Source: Prevotella sp.
GTDB taxonomy: Bacteria; Bacteroidota; Bacteroidia; Bacteroidales; Bacteroidaceae
DNA length: 37,184 nucleotides
NCBI GenBank assembly: GCA_016285075.1
Contig: JAEEQB010000047.1
Span: forward strand, 1 to 37,184
Direction of reading: 5' to 3'
Shown here: piece after piece, positions 21,984 through 29,389 of the stretch
Numbering within the stretch: position 1 is the stretch's first letter
Layout of the letters: every line of letters starts with the position of its first letter
Made by a program: the position numbers and the translations under genes
Notes under the pieces: model-generated
What the model was told of the DNA's origin: nothing
The model's database searches: none
Seen by the model: the letters and a program-made list of their open reading frames with translations, nothing else

Positions 21984-22015
21984 CAAATATACAAAAAAAA
22001 CTTGAACTACCGCAA
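21984..22015 (-). promoter_or_regulatory. promoter (TTG-21-TATATTTG) of the lactate/pectin unit
   Basis: -7 box TATATTTG at 21984-21991 and -33 TTG at 22013-22015, 21 bases apart, on the minus strand. The A of the start codon is at 21944. A second exact -7-type box, TAGCTTTG, is at 22066-22073, within the right flank of the SulP terminator, and could be a tandem promoter. Confidence 0.65.
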
Positions 22016-22071
22016 CAATTTGGAAAGAAATGAATATTTCTTTTAAAAATTGTCGTCTCATGACGCAAAGC

Positions 22072-22107
22072 TACCCACTTACTCAGTTCGTACCGGGTAA
22101 GTGGGTA
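22072..22107 (-). terminator. hairpin after the SulP gene
   Basis: A perfect 11-bp stem (TACCCACTTAC with GTAAGTGGGTA) and 14-base loop, 22 bases after the end of the SulP gene. There is no long T-tract, so it is a weaker intrinsic terminator candidate. The -7-type TAGCTTTG box overlaps its edge. Confidence 0.5.
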
Positions 22108-22128
22108 ACAGGTCTTGTGGGAAGGAGT

Positions 22129-23853
22129 CTACTTCTCGTTCACCAGCTCCTTGGCACGGTCGAGCGCAAGGTTGATGTGTGAGCAGATGTTGTCTGAACC
22201 CACCAGCTCGTCGAACTTGGCACGGTGGAGGGTCTGCTGTACTTGGGGGCTCACACCAGAAAGCACCACCTGGATGCCTTCCTTCTGCGACATCAGACAA
22301 AGATTCGTGAGGTTGTGGATACCGGTGGAATCGACAAAGGGTACCTTACGCATGCGGATAATCCGCACCTTGGGACGGTGATGGCCCAGCGCACCCATGA
22401 TTTCCTCGAACTTGTTCCCGGCACCGAAGAAGTAGGGACCGTTGATCTCATAGACCTCCACACCCTCGGGAATGGTGAGGTGCTCAAGGTTGCCCAGCTG
22501 GAAGTCACTGTCTTCTTCAGAGGGGTCGATCTCGTCGCTGATGACCTTGACTTCCGTGGTCTCTGCCATACGGCGCATAAAGAGCAGACAGGCGCAAATC
22601 AGGCCTACCTCAATGGCAATGGTCAGGTCGAAGATGACTGTCAGCAGGAAGGTGACCCACAGCACAATGATATCGCTCTTGGGGTTCTTCATGATACCGA
22701 GTACCGACCTCCAGCCGCTCATGCCATAGCTCACTACCACCAGCACACCGGCCAGGCAGGCCATGGGGATATACTGTGCCAGCGGCATGAGGAACAGGAA
22801 GATGAGCAGCAGCACTCCTGCATGAACGATACCGGCAATGGGAGTGCGGCCACCATTGTTGATGTTGGTCATGGTGCGGGCAATGGCTCCTGTAGCAGGT
22901 ATGCCTCCAAAGATAGGCGATGCAAGATTGGCCACGCCCTGGGCTATAAGCTCGGTGTTGCTGGAGTGACGAGCGCCGATGACACCGTCGGCCACAGTGG
23001 CAGACAGAAGCGATTCGATGGCTCCAAGGATGGCAATGGTGATGGCGGGCTGTACCAGTGCCTTCATGGTTTCCCACGACAGGGCAGGAACCTCGGCACC
23101 AGGCAGCTCACTGCTGATGGAGAAACGGTCGCCAATGGTCTCTATTGATGTTACTCCTGCATACTGCTTCAGTAACAGCGCAGCCACTGTCATCACGATG
23201 ATAGCTATCAGAGAACCAGGCAGTTTCCTGAAAACGGAAAACTTTGTGTTGAATACCGGGAACTTGGTCATCCTCGGCCAGGCAGCAATGAGTATCACGC
23301 TACCTACACCCACTGCAGCACTCCACCAGTCGATGGTTGGAAGGGCTCTGAAATAGGCACCCCACTTCTCTATGAAATCAGAGGGTACTTCCTCCATCAC
23401 CAGTCCCAGAAGATCCTTGATCTGTGTGGTGAAGATGGTCAGGGCAATACCACTGGTAAAGCCCACAATGATGGGGTAGGGAATGTACTTGATGATGGTC
23501 CCCAGATGCAGTATGCCGAACATGATAAGGAACACACCTGCCAACAAGGTGGCAATGGTAAGACCCTCCATGCCGTACTGCTGGATGATACCATAGATTA
23601 TAATAATGAACGCGCCCGTAGGGCCTCCTATCTGTACCTTTGATCCGCCAAGCACGGAAACAATGAAACCGGCCACGATGGCAGTGATGATACCTTTCTC
23701 GGGTGTCACACCAGAGGCAATACCGAAGGCGATGGCCAGAGGAAGGGCAACAATGCCCACGATGATTCCCGCCATGAGGTCGGTCATGAACTTCTGGCGG
23801 TTGTAATTCTTGAGTGTCGCAATCAGCTGCGGCTTAAATTCTAATGTTGTCAT
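22129..23853 (-). CDS. SulP-family anion transporter with STAS domain
   Basis: A 574-residue inner-membrane transporter. Recognisable SulP features: FMTDLMAGIIVGIVALPLAIAFG at the first helices, GPTGAFIIIIYG, the SLLSATVADG segment, and GVANLASPIFGGIPATGAIART. A C-terminal STAS domain (about residues 460-565) contains EVYEINGPYFFGAGNKF and RMRKVPFVDSTGIHNL with the usual Asp-Ser-Thr. The family moves sulfate, bicarbonate or dicarboxylates; the substrate cannot be told from sequence. The ATG at 23853 is chosen because the longer frame would need a TTG at 23877. It is monocistronic between its own promoter and a hairpin, upstream of the lactate genes. Confidence 0.92.
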   Translation of the reverse strand: MTTLEFKPQLIATLKNYNRQKFMTDLMAGIIVGIVALPLAIAFGIASGVTPEKGIITAIVAGFIVSVLGGSKVQIGGPTGAFIIIIYGIIQQYGMEGLTIATLLAGVFLIMFGILHLGTIIKYIPYPIIVGFTSGIALTIFTTQIKDLLGLVMEEVPSDFIEKWGAYFRALPTIDWWSAAVGVGSVILIAAWPRMTKFPVFNTKFSVFRKLPGSLIAIIVMTVAALLLKQYAGVTSIETIGDRFSISSELPGAEVPALSWETMKALVQPAITIAILGAIESLLSATVADGVIGARHSSNTELIAQGVANLASPIFGGIPATGAIARTMTNINNGGRTPIAGIVHAGVLLLIFLFLMPLAQYIPMACLAGVLVVVSYGMSGWRSVLGIMKNPKSDIIVLWVTFLLTVIFDLTIAIEVGLICACLLFMRRMAETTEVKVISDEIDPSEEDSDFQLGNLEHLTIPEGVEVYEINGPYFFGAGNKFEEIMGALGHHRPKVRIIRMRKVPFVDSTGIHNLTNLCLMSQKEGIQVVLSGVSPQVQQTLHRAKFDELVGSDNICSHINLALDRAKELVNEK

Positions 23854-23942
23854 CCTTTCTTGTTTCTTTATTGGCAATTCATCATTGACAATTGCTCATT
23901 TGTTATCCTTTCTACTTTTTTCTTTTTACCTGAAAACGACTG

Positions 23943-23975
23943 CAAAGGTAGCGGAAAAACAATCAATTGCCAAAA
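23943..23975 (-). promoter_or_regulatory. promoter (TTTTG-20-TACCTTTG) for SulP gene
   Basis: -7 box TACCTTTG at 23943-23950, -33 TTTTG at 23971-23975, spacing 20 bases. Transcription would start about 85 bases before the ATG at 23853. The leader contains imperfect CAATTCATCATTGACAATTG-type heptamer-like repeats. Confidence 0.75.
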
Positions 23976-24023
23976 ATATCATAAAAAAACAAAATAAATG
24001 CACCAACAAATTGATTTATTTCA

Positions 24024-24031
24024 TATATTTG
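24024..24031 (+). promoter_or_regulatory. -7 box TATATTTG for Ala-rich lipoprotein
   Basis: Exact TAnnTTTG match 63 bases upstream of the ATG at 24095. No TTG at the usual distance upstream. Confidence 0.5.
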
Positions 24032-24094
24032 CGCCCGGATTGAGTGATTCTATCCGTTTAATAAGCAAAGTTTAACTTAAAAAGAGAAAGCAAA

Positions 24095-24691
24095 ATGAAG
24101 AAAACATTGTTCATGATGATGGCAGCGTGTGCCATCGGTTTCACATCGTGCGGCAACAAGGCTCAGGCTCCTGCCGATGCAGTAGCAGAGGAGGCTCAGG
24201 CCGTTGAGTACAATGCGCAGGAGGAAGCTGATGCTTCTATCGCCGCACTCACTGAGCAGATCGAGGCACAGGATGCCAGCAAGCTCCAGGAGGTTCTTAC
24301 AGCCGTTCAGGAAAAGGTGAAGGAAATCCTTGCCGTCAATCCTGAGGTTGCCAAGGAGTATGTCACCAAGGTTCAGGACTTCCTGAAGGAGAACGCTGAG
24401 AAGATCAAGGCTTTCGCTGGTGACAACGAGATTGTACAGACGGCTGTCAGCGCACTCACAGCTGCTCCTGCCGAGAGCATCGTCAGTGGTCTCTTGCAGG
24501 CTGTTGAGGGTGTGAAGGCTACTGGCGAAGAGGCTGTTGACGCTGCCAAGGACGCTGTTGAGGGTGCCGTTGACAATGCCAAGCAGGCTGCCGAAGATGC
24601 TGCCAACAATGCAAAGGAAGCTGCTAAGGAAAAGGCCGGTGAGGCTGTCGATGCAGCTGCTGAAAAGGCAAAGAAGGCCATGGGACTCTAA
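24095..24691 (+). CDS. Ala-rich amphipathic lipoprotein
   Basis: A 198-residue lipoprotein. The signal MKKTLFMMMAACAIGFTSC ends in lipobox GFTSC (Cys19). The mature protein is almost entirely amphipathic helix rich in Ala, Glu and Lys. The last ~60 residues are repeats of the type AKDAVEGAVDNAKQAAEDAA, with an 11-residue-like period reminiscent of LEA or apolipoprotein-type helices. Such helices can bind membranes or protect proteins, but no function is demonstrated here. Codon use is biased toward a limited set (GCT/GCC, GAG, AAG), hinting at strong expression. It ends 24 bases before a strong intrinsic terminator. Confidence 0.8.
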   Translation: MKKTLFMMMAACAIGFTSCGNKAQAPADAVAEEAQAVEYNAQEEADASIAALTEQIEAQDASKLQEVLTAVQEKVKEILAVNPEVAKEYVTKVQDFLKENAEKIKAFAGDNEIVQTAVSALTAAPAESIVSGLLQAVEGVKATGEEAVDAAKDAVEGAVDNAKQAAEDAANNAKEAAKEKAGEAVDAAAEKAKKAMGL

Positions 24692-24715
24692 GAGATCCTG
24701 TCCTTTCGTTGAATA

Positions 24716-24760
24716 AAACGGGGCATTCGTTGAACGGATTTGCCCCGTTTCTCTTTTTTT
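24716..24760 (+). terminator. intrinsic terminator after lipoprotein gene
   Basis: A perfect ten-base stem (AAACGGGGCA with TGCCCCGTTT) with a 15-base loop, followed by CTCTTTTTTT. The downstream gene's -33 element (TTTG at 24739-24742) lies inside this hairpin. Confidence 0.9.
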
Positions 24761-24771
24761 AGCTACCTTTG
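24739..24771 (+). promoter_or_regulatory. promoter (TTTG-21-TACCTTTG) nested in terminator
   Basis: -33 TTTG at 24739-24742 at the loop and right arm of the terminator; -7 box TACCTTTG at 24764-24771 after the T-tract. It drives the secreted small protein and Cthe_2159-type genes starting at 24806. Confidence 0.7.
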
Positions 24772-24805
24772 CAGAAAATTATTAATCAGTAAAGAATCAT
24801 CAGAT

Positions 24806-25219
24806 ATGTTACGAAAAGTCATTCTTTCCATGATGGCAACAGGTGTGCTGACAGCCCAGGCTGACAGTTTCTCCTTCCTCACCATCGAGAAAACCGACGG
24901 TACAGCACAGTCTCTCACGGCTGTGGGACTGACCATCAACTACAGTAATGGCAACCTGGTTGCCACCAATGGCACACAGAGTGCTACCATAGCGCTGACC
25001 GACATCAGCCGCATGTATTTCAGCAACGAGCAGGCCATCACCAGTGCCATCAGCACTGTGAACACCAGCACGCCGTCCTCGGAAACCAACCCACAGTCCG
25101 ACGGTATCTACAACCTTCAGGGCCATCGTGTGGCCTCCCTCTCACAGCGCAGCTCTCTCAGGAAGGGCATCTATATCATTGTCGAAAACGGTCAAACAAA
25201 GAAAGTCCAGGTAAAATGA
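24806..25219 (+). CDS. small secreted protein with C-terminal tail, partner of beta-helix protein
   Basis: A 137-residue secreted protein from the ATG at 24806 (the longer frame would need a TTG inside the terminator). A signal peptide is at 1-19 (MLRKVILSMMATGVLTAQA). Residues ~22-75 (LTIEKTDGTAQSLTAVG to LTDISRMYFSNE) resemble the N-terminal domain of the next protein (TVRTAQGVSYVFTA to TSDITGISID), so the two share a module. The C-terminus, DGIYNLQGHRV then LRKGIYIIVENGQTKKVQV, is the tail common on Prevotella secreted proteins and likened to type IX secretion sorting tails. Its stop overlaps the next start by four bases. Confidence 0.75.
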   Translation: MLRKVILSMMATGVLTAQADSFSFLTIEKTDGTAQSLTAVGLTINYSNGNLVATNGTQSATIALTDISRMYFSNEQAITSAISTVNTSTPSSETNPQSDGIYNLQGHRVASLSQRSSLRKGIYIIVENGQTKKVQVK

Positions 25220-27144
25220 AACAGATCATCTCCTTCCGAATGAATTGGCTACTATGCCTGTCTTTCATTATATTCAGCTTGTCATCCAGTCCTGTCATGG
25301 CTCAGACCATGACTGTCAGGACGGCCCAGGGTGTTTCCTATGTCTTCACCGCCAACAGCGATGACATGACCTATAGTGACAATGGTAAGTCTCTGACCAT
25401 CCAAGGCAAGGCTTTTTCTACCAGCGACATCACCGGCATCAGCATCGATGAGTCGGTGGCTGCGGTAAAGAACACGGTCACTGTCAACTATGACGGAACA
25501 TCGGCCAGTGTCCTCGTTGCAGGCAATGTGGCACCTTATGTCACCGGCACCGTCAACGGGGCTCATGTCAGCTTGACGCAAACCAATACCGACGACATTG
25601 ACGGTGACGAAATCACCTATACCCTGTCGGGAAGCAGCAGCGATGGCGAATTCTCCATGACAGGAAGCTACAAGGCCACTGTGGAGCTCAATGGCCTGTC
25701 GCTGACCAATCCCACAGGTGCTGCCATTTCCATCATGGATGGCAAGCGCATCAACATCAGTGTTCAGAAAGATACGCAAAACACGCTGACCGACGGAAGC
25801 GGTTCACAGAAGGCTGCCTTCTACGTCAAGGGACATGCCGAGTTCAAGGGCAAGGGCACACTCAATGTCTATGGCAACTATGCCCATGCCATCAAGAGCG
25901 GTGACTATTTGTCCGTGAAGAACTGCACCATCAATGTGCTCTCTGCCGTGAAGGATGGAATCAGCTGTAATGAGTATTTCCTCATGGAGAGTGGCAGCAT
26001 CAGCATCAGTGGAGTGGGGGATGACGGCATCCAGGCCGATCTCGACGGTACTTCCTCTACTGGTGAGAAGACCGGACACGAAGACGAGGACACTGGCAAT
26101 GTCTATATCCAGGGTGGTACCATCACCATTACCATCTCTGCAGCTGCTGCCAAAGGTATCAAGGCTGGTGGCGACATGAAGGTGACCGATGGTACCCTGG
26201 ACATAACCACTACTGGCAACGGTGCCTATGACAGCGACGAGAAGGATGCCAAGGGCTGTGCGGCTTTGAAGTCCGATGGCAATATGACCATCAGTGGCGG
26301 AACGCTGACACTGAAGTCCACCGGTACGGGTGGCAAGTGCATGAAGGCCGACGGTACACTGACCATCACCAATGGAACCATCACTGCCACCACCACAGGC
26401 TCTCAGTATAAATATAGCAACAATATCACGGCTTCTGCCAAGGCCATTAAGGCTGACGCTGCACTGGTCATCAGTGGCGGAACCGTCACTGCCACTTCAA
26501 AGACCCATGAGGCCATCGAGAGCAAGGGCACACTGGAAATCAGCGGAGGTGTGGTAAGTGCCACCAGCAGTTCCGACGATGCCATCAACTCCTCTGGCGA
26601 CTTCACCATCAGCGGTGGCTATGTCATGGGTTATGCCACTGGCAACGATGGTCTCGATGCCAACGGCAACTTCTATCTCAAGGGCGGCAATGTCTATGCC
26701 ATCGGTTCCCGTCAGCCTGAGGTGGCAATCGATGCCAATACCGAGGGTGGCAAGAAACTTTATATCACTGGCGGCAACCTCGTTACCGTAGGACCCTTGG
26801 AAAACAATTCCCAGCTCACCCAGTCATGCTATCAGAACGCCTCTGTCAGTGCTAACACCTGGTATGGCCTCTATCAGGATGGAACGCTGGTGATGGCAGT
26901 CAAGACTCCCTCAGCCACCAGTAACCTGGGTACGGGCATGATCGTCAGCACAAGCGGCACAACCACACTGAAGTCGGGCATCTCTCTCAGCGGCGGCAAT
27001 ACCATCTTCGGCGGCATGGGCAATGTCGGAGGCACGGCATCTGGCGGTTCTGCTGTCACCCTCTCTTCCTATACCGGCTCTGGTGGTGGCATGGGACCTG
27101 GCGGTGGCGGATTCGGCCCTGGCGGCGGAGGCTGGAGATGGTAG
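25216..27144 (+). CDS. Cthe_2159-type carbohydrate-binding beta-helix protein
   Basis: A 642-residue secreted protein. The signal peptide is at about 1-29 (LCLSFIIFSLSSSPVMAQ). Residues ~30-78 are a small module shared with the preceding protein. Residues ~85-540 are a long right-handed beta-helix with repeated rungs, with INISVQKDTQNTLTDGSG, KDGISCNEYFLMESGSISI and GDDGIQADLDG as family landmarks of Cthe_2159 (PF14262). The Clostridium thermocellum founder binds polygalacturonic acid, so pectin binding is a reasonable inference. The C-terminus is Gly-rich (GGGMGPGGGGFGPGGGG) and ends in WRW. It is co-transcribed with the small protein and 38 bases ahead of the sensor kinase gene, so the kinase may respond to its ligand or its state. 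Confidence 0.8.
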   Translation: MKQIISFRMNWLLCLSFIIFSLSSSPVMAQTMTVRTAQGVSYVFTANSDDMTYSDNGKSLTIQGKAFSTSDITGISIDESVAAVKNTVTVNYDGTSASVLVAGNVAPYVTGTVNGAHVSLTQTNTDDIDGDEITYTLSGSSSDGEFSMTGSYKATVELNGLSLTNPTGAAISIMDGKRINISVQKDTQNTLTDGSGSQKAAFYVKGHAEFKGKGTLNVYGNYAHAIKSGDYLSVKNCTINVLSAVKDGISCNEYFLMESGSISISGVGDDGIQADLDGTSSTGEKTGHEDEDTGNVYIQGGTITITISAAAAKGIKAGGDMKVTDGTLDITTTGNGAYDSDEKDAKGCAALKSDGNMTISGGTLTLKSTGTGGKCMKADGTLTITNGTITATTTGSQYKYSNNITASAKAIKADAALVISGGTVTATSKTHEAIESKGTLEISGGVVSATSSSDDAINSSGDFTISGGYVMGYATGNDGLDANGNFYLKGGNVYAIGSRQPEVAIDANTEGGKKLYITGGNLVTVGPLENNSQLTQSCYQNASVSANTWYGLYQDGTLVMAVKTPSATSNLGTGMIVSTSGTTTLKSGISLSGGNTIFGGMGNVGGTASGGSAVTLSSYTGSGGGMGPGGGGFGPGGGGWRW

Positions 27145-27182
27145 CCTTTCATGAAGAGTTAAGCATTTAAAGTTCATCGTTT

Positions 27183-28436
27183 ATGAATTTCAAGAAAGAG
27201 AAACGATCAGAGACACTCATCTACCTGGCGCTATGGGCAATGCTGTTCATGGCGCCGGTGATGAGTCTTTACATCCGTACGGCTAACGACAGCCACCTGT
27301 CTTTCGACTGGAACGAAGTCTTGATGGTGTGGCGGCAATATGCCATATTCTTTGTCATCTTCCTTATCCACAACCATCTGTTGGCTCCGCTGCTGGTCTA
27401 CCGTCAGAAGAAGCTCCTCTACTTCTCCATCGTAGGCGTCCTTGTTGCTGGATTTGTTGTCTACCAGTGCACCTCTCGGCCTGACGATTTCATGAACCGT
27501 CACAGGATGGGGGAAAGACATAAGATGGAAAAGAGATGGCGGGACGGAAACAAGGGATTCGATGACCACCGAAGGCCTGATTTCGAGGACCGGGATATGA
27601 AAAGGGAGGATGGTCCCATGGCGCCCGAAGGTTTCAGACCTGATGGTGAACGCGGGCACAGGGATTTCAAACACAATGGTGGTCATGGTCCACGCGAACA
27701 CAAACCCCACATGCCATTCATTGGCCAGCGTGAGATTATCGACCTTGTTATCCTCTTGCTCATGCTCGGTGCCAACCTCGGCATCAAACTCTACTTCAAG
27801 CAGCGGGGCGACCAGAAACGGTTGGTAGATCTGGAGAAGCAGAACCTGGAACAGCAGCTGGAGTATCTGAAGTATCAGATCAATCCCCACTTCCTCATGA
27901 ACACGCTTAACAACATCCATGCCCTGGTGGACATCGACCCCGAACTGGCCAAGAGCACCATCGTGGAACTGTCGAAGATGATGCGCTTCATGCTCTACGA
28001 GGGCAACAAGCCCACTGTACCACTCAGCCGAGAGCTGGACTTCCTCGACCACTATATCACACTGATGCGGCTACGCTATACCGACCGGGTCACCATTACG
28101 GTCAACAAACCCGACGAACTGCCCAACTGCGAGATTCCCCCTCTCATCTTCATCACCTTTGTGGAGAACGCCTTCAAACATGGTGTAAGCTATCAGCAGG
28201 ACTCGTTTATCGATGTGAGCATAGAGATTGTTAGCTCCTCACCCCTCACTCCACACTCCACATTGAAGTTCACCTGTCGCAACAGCAGGATTCCCGCCGA
28301 GGAAGACAAACATGGAGGCGTAGGATTAGCAAATGTAAAACAAAGATTAGAATTGATTTATGGTAAGAATTATACTTTAGACATCAAGGATGAACCTCAG
28401 GAATACAATATCCAGCTCATCCTCCCGTTAAATTAA
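27183..28436 (+). CDS. LytS-type sensor histidine kinase with His-rich loop
   Basis: A 417-residue membrane kinase. Predicted helices are at ~11-31, ~50-73, ~77-96 and ~185-205. Between helices 3 and 4 lies a highly charged loop of ~85 residues with eight His (107, 113, 129, 159, 164, 168, 173, 176) plus many Asp, Glu and Arg. By positive-inside rules the loop is periplasmic, a candidate metal or pH sensor. The kinase core is the His_kinase (PF06580) type: YQINPHFLMNTLNNIHALVD with phospho-acceptor His236, then FITFVENAFKHG (N box) and GGVGLANVKQRLEL (G box). It is a homodimeric cytoplasmic kinase partnered by the LytTR regulator 119 bases downstream. Confidence 0.9.
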   Translation: MNFKKEKRSETLIYLALWAMLFMAPVMSLYIRTANDSHLSFDWNEVLMVWRQYAIFFVIFLIHNHLLAPLLVYRQKKLLYFSIVGVLVAGFVVYQCTSRPDDFMNRHRMGERHKMEKRWRDGNKGFDDHRRPDFEDRDMKREDGPMAPEGFRPDGERGHRDFKHNGGHGPREHKPHMPFIGQREIIDLVILLLMLGANLGIKLYFKQRGDQKRLVDLEKQNLEQQLEYLKYQINPHFLMNTLNNIHALVDIDPELAKSTIVELSKMMRFMLYEGNKPTVPLSRELDFLDHYITLMRLRYTDRVTITVNKPDELPNCEIPPLIFITFVENAFKHGVSYQQDSFIDVSIEIVSSSPLTPHSTLKFTCRNSRIPAEEDKHGGVGLANVKQRLELIYGKNYTLDIKDEPQEYNIQLILPLN

Positions 28437-28482
28437 AAACTCTCCCTCTGAACTCTGCCCTCGACCTTTGGTCGCTTGCAAG

Positions 28483-28564
28483 AACTATGAACTATGAATT
28501 ATGAACTGTTATGAACTGTTATGAACTCTGCGCTCTCAACTATGAACTATGAATTATGAACTGT
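28483..28564. repeat. 27-bp direct repeat of ATGAACT heptamers
   Basis: Two exact 27-base copies at 28483-28509 and 28538-28564, each composed of ATGAACT/ATGAATT heptamers, with further heptamers between. The second copy runs into the start codon of the response regulator gene at 28556. Confidence 0.9.
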
Positions 28565-29329
28565 GAACTGATAAAAGTGTTAGCCATCGATGACGAGCCA
28601 CTGGCTCTGCGCCAACTCGTCACCTATATTGGAAAGATTCCTTTCCTGGAACTTGTCGGACAGTGCCAGAGTGCCGTCGAAGCCCACAAGTTGCTCAATG
28701 AGGAGGTGGTCGATGCCATCTTCTGTGACATCAATATGCCCGACTTGAACGGCATGGACTTCGTGAAGTCGCTTGCCGCACCACCGCTCATCGTCTTTAC
28801 TACTGCCTACAGTGAGTATGCTGTGGAAGGTTTCAAGGTTGATGCCGTGGACTATCTCCTCAAGCCCTTCGGACTGCAGGATTTTCAACGGGCTGCCAAC
28901 CGTATCCGCACGAGACTGCAGAATGGGAATAGCACTGCAAGGGATGCTGTGTCCGATTGTGACCTTTCTTCCAATGCCTCAACCCCTATGTCACAGGATT
29001 CCGACACCATCTTCATCAAGACCGACTACCGCGTGGTGAAGGTTGCCATCAGTGACATACGCTATGTCGAGGGCATGAGCGAATACCTGAAGCTTCACTT
29101 GGATGGACAGCCCAAACCTATTGTCACTCTGCTCTCTATGAAGAAGATGGAGGATTTCCTGCCCAGCACATTCATGCGTATTCACCGTTCCTACATCGTC
29201 AACCTGACCAAGATTCAGGAGGTGAACAAGAACCGTGTCATCATGGATGCAGAGACCTACCTCCCCATTGGCGACAATTACAAGGAACAGTTCAATCAGT
29301 TCCTGGCCACCCGGTTCTTAGGGAAATAA
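28556..29329 (+). CDS. LytTR response regulator
   Basis: A 257-residue two-domain regulator. The receiver domain (about 6-122) has the acidic pair in VLAIDDEPLALRQL, phospho-acceptor Asp58 in AIFCDINMPDLNGMDF, TTAYSEYA and KPFGLQDF. A linker of ~25 polar residues follows. The LytTR domain (about 150-255) contains IFIKTDYRVVKV, IRYVEGMSEYLKLHL and FMRIHRSYIVNL, the DNA-binding signature. It should be phosphorylated by the kinase encoded just upstream and bind direct-repeat promoters. The start codon and first four residues (MNCEL) derive from the heptamer repeats in front, so the N-terminus may have shifted by repeat expansion. Confidence 0.92.
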   Translation: MNCELIKVLAIDDEPLALRQLVTYIGKIPFLELVGQCQSAVEAHKLLNEEVVDAIFCDINMPDLNGMDFVKSLAAPPLIVFTTAYSEYAVEGFKVDAVDYLLKPFGLQDFQRAANRIRTRLQNGNSTARDAVSDCDLSSNASTPMSQDSDTIFIKTDYRVVKVAISDIRYVEGMSEYLKLHLDGQPKPIVTLLSMKKMEDFLPSTFMRIHRSYIVNLTKIQEVNKNRVIMDAETYLPIGDNYKEQFNQFLATRFLGK

Positions 29330-29332
29330 GAA

Positions 29333-29370
29333 AAAGGGCTGTCGTTTGGCAGCCCTTTCTCTCTGTTTTT
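29333..29370. terminator. bidirectional terminator between regulator and aldA
   Basis: A nine-base stem (AAAGGGCTG with CAGCCCTTT) with an eight-base loop, followed by CTCTCTGTTTTTATTTTT on the plus strand. It serves the response regulator, and the A-rich left flank allows it to work for the convergent aldA gene ending at 29390 too. Confidence 0.85.
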
Positions 29371-29389
29371 ATTTTTGCTTTTTCTCTTC

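Noticed and set aside
22225..23148. 307-codon plus-strand frame
   Set aside because: Antisense to the SulP gene, with His/Gly/Asp-rich shadow composition and no recognisable domain.
28437..28555. Repeats before the response regulator as a CRISPR array
   Set aside because: Only two 27-base copies, made of ATGAACT heptamers, with a spacer of the same repeat sequence and no cas genes.
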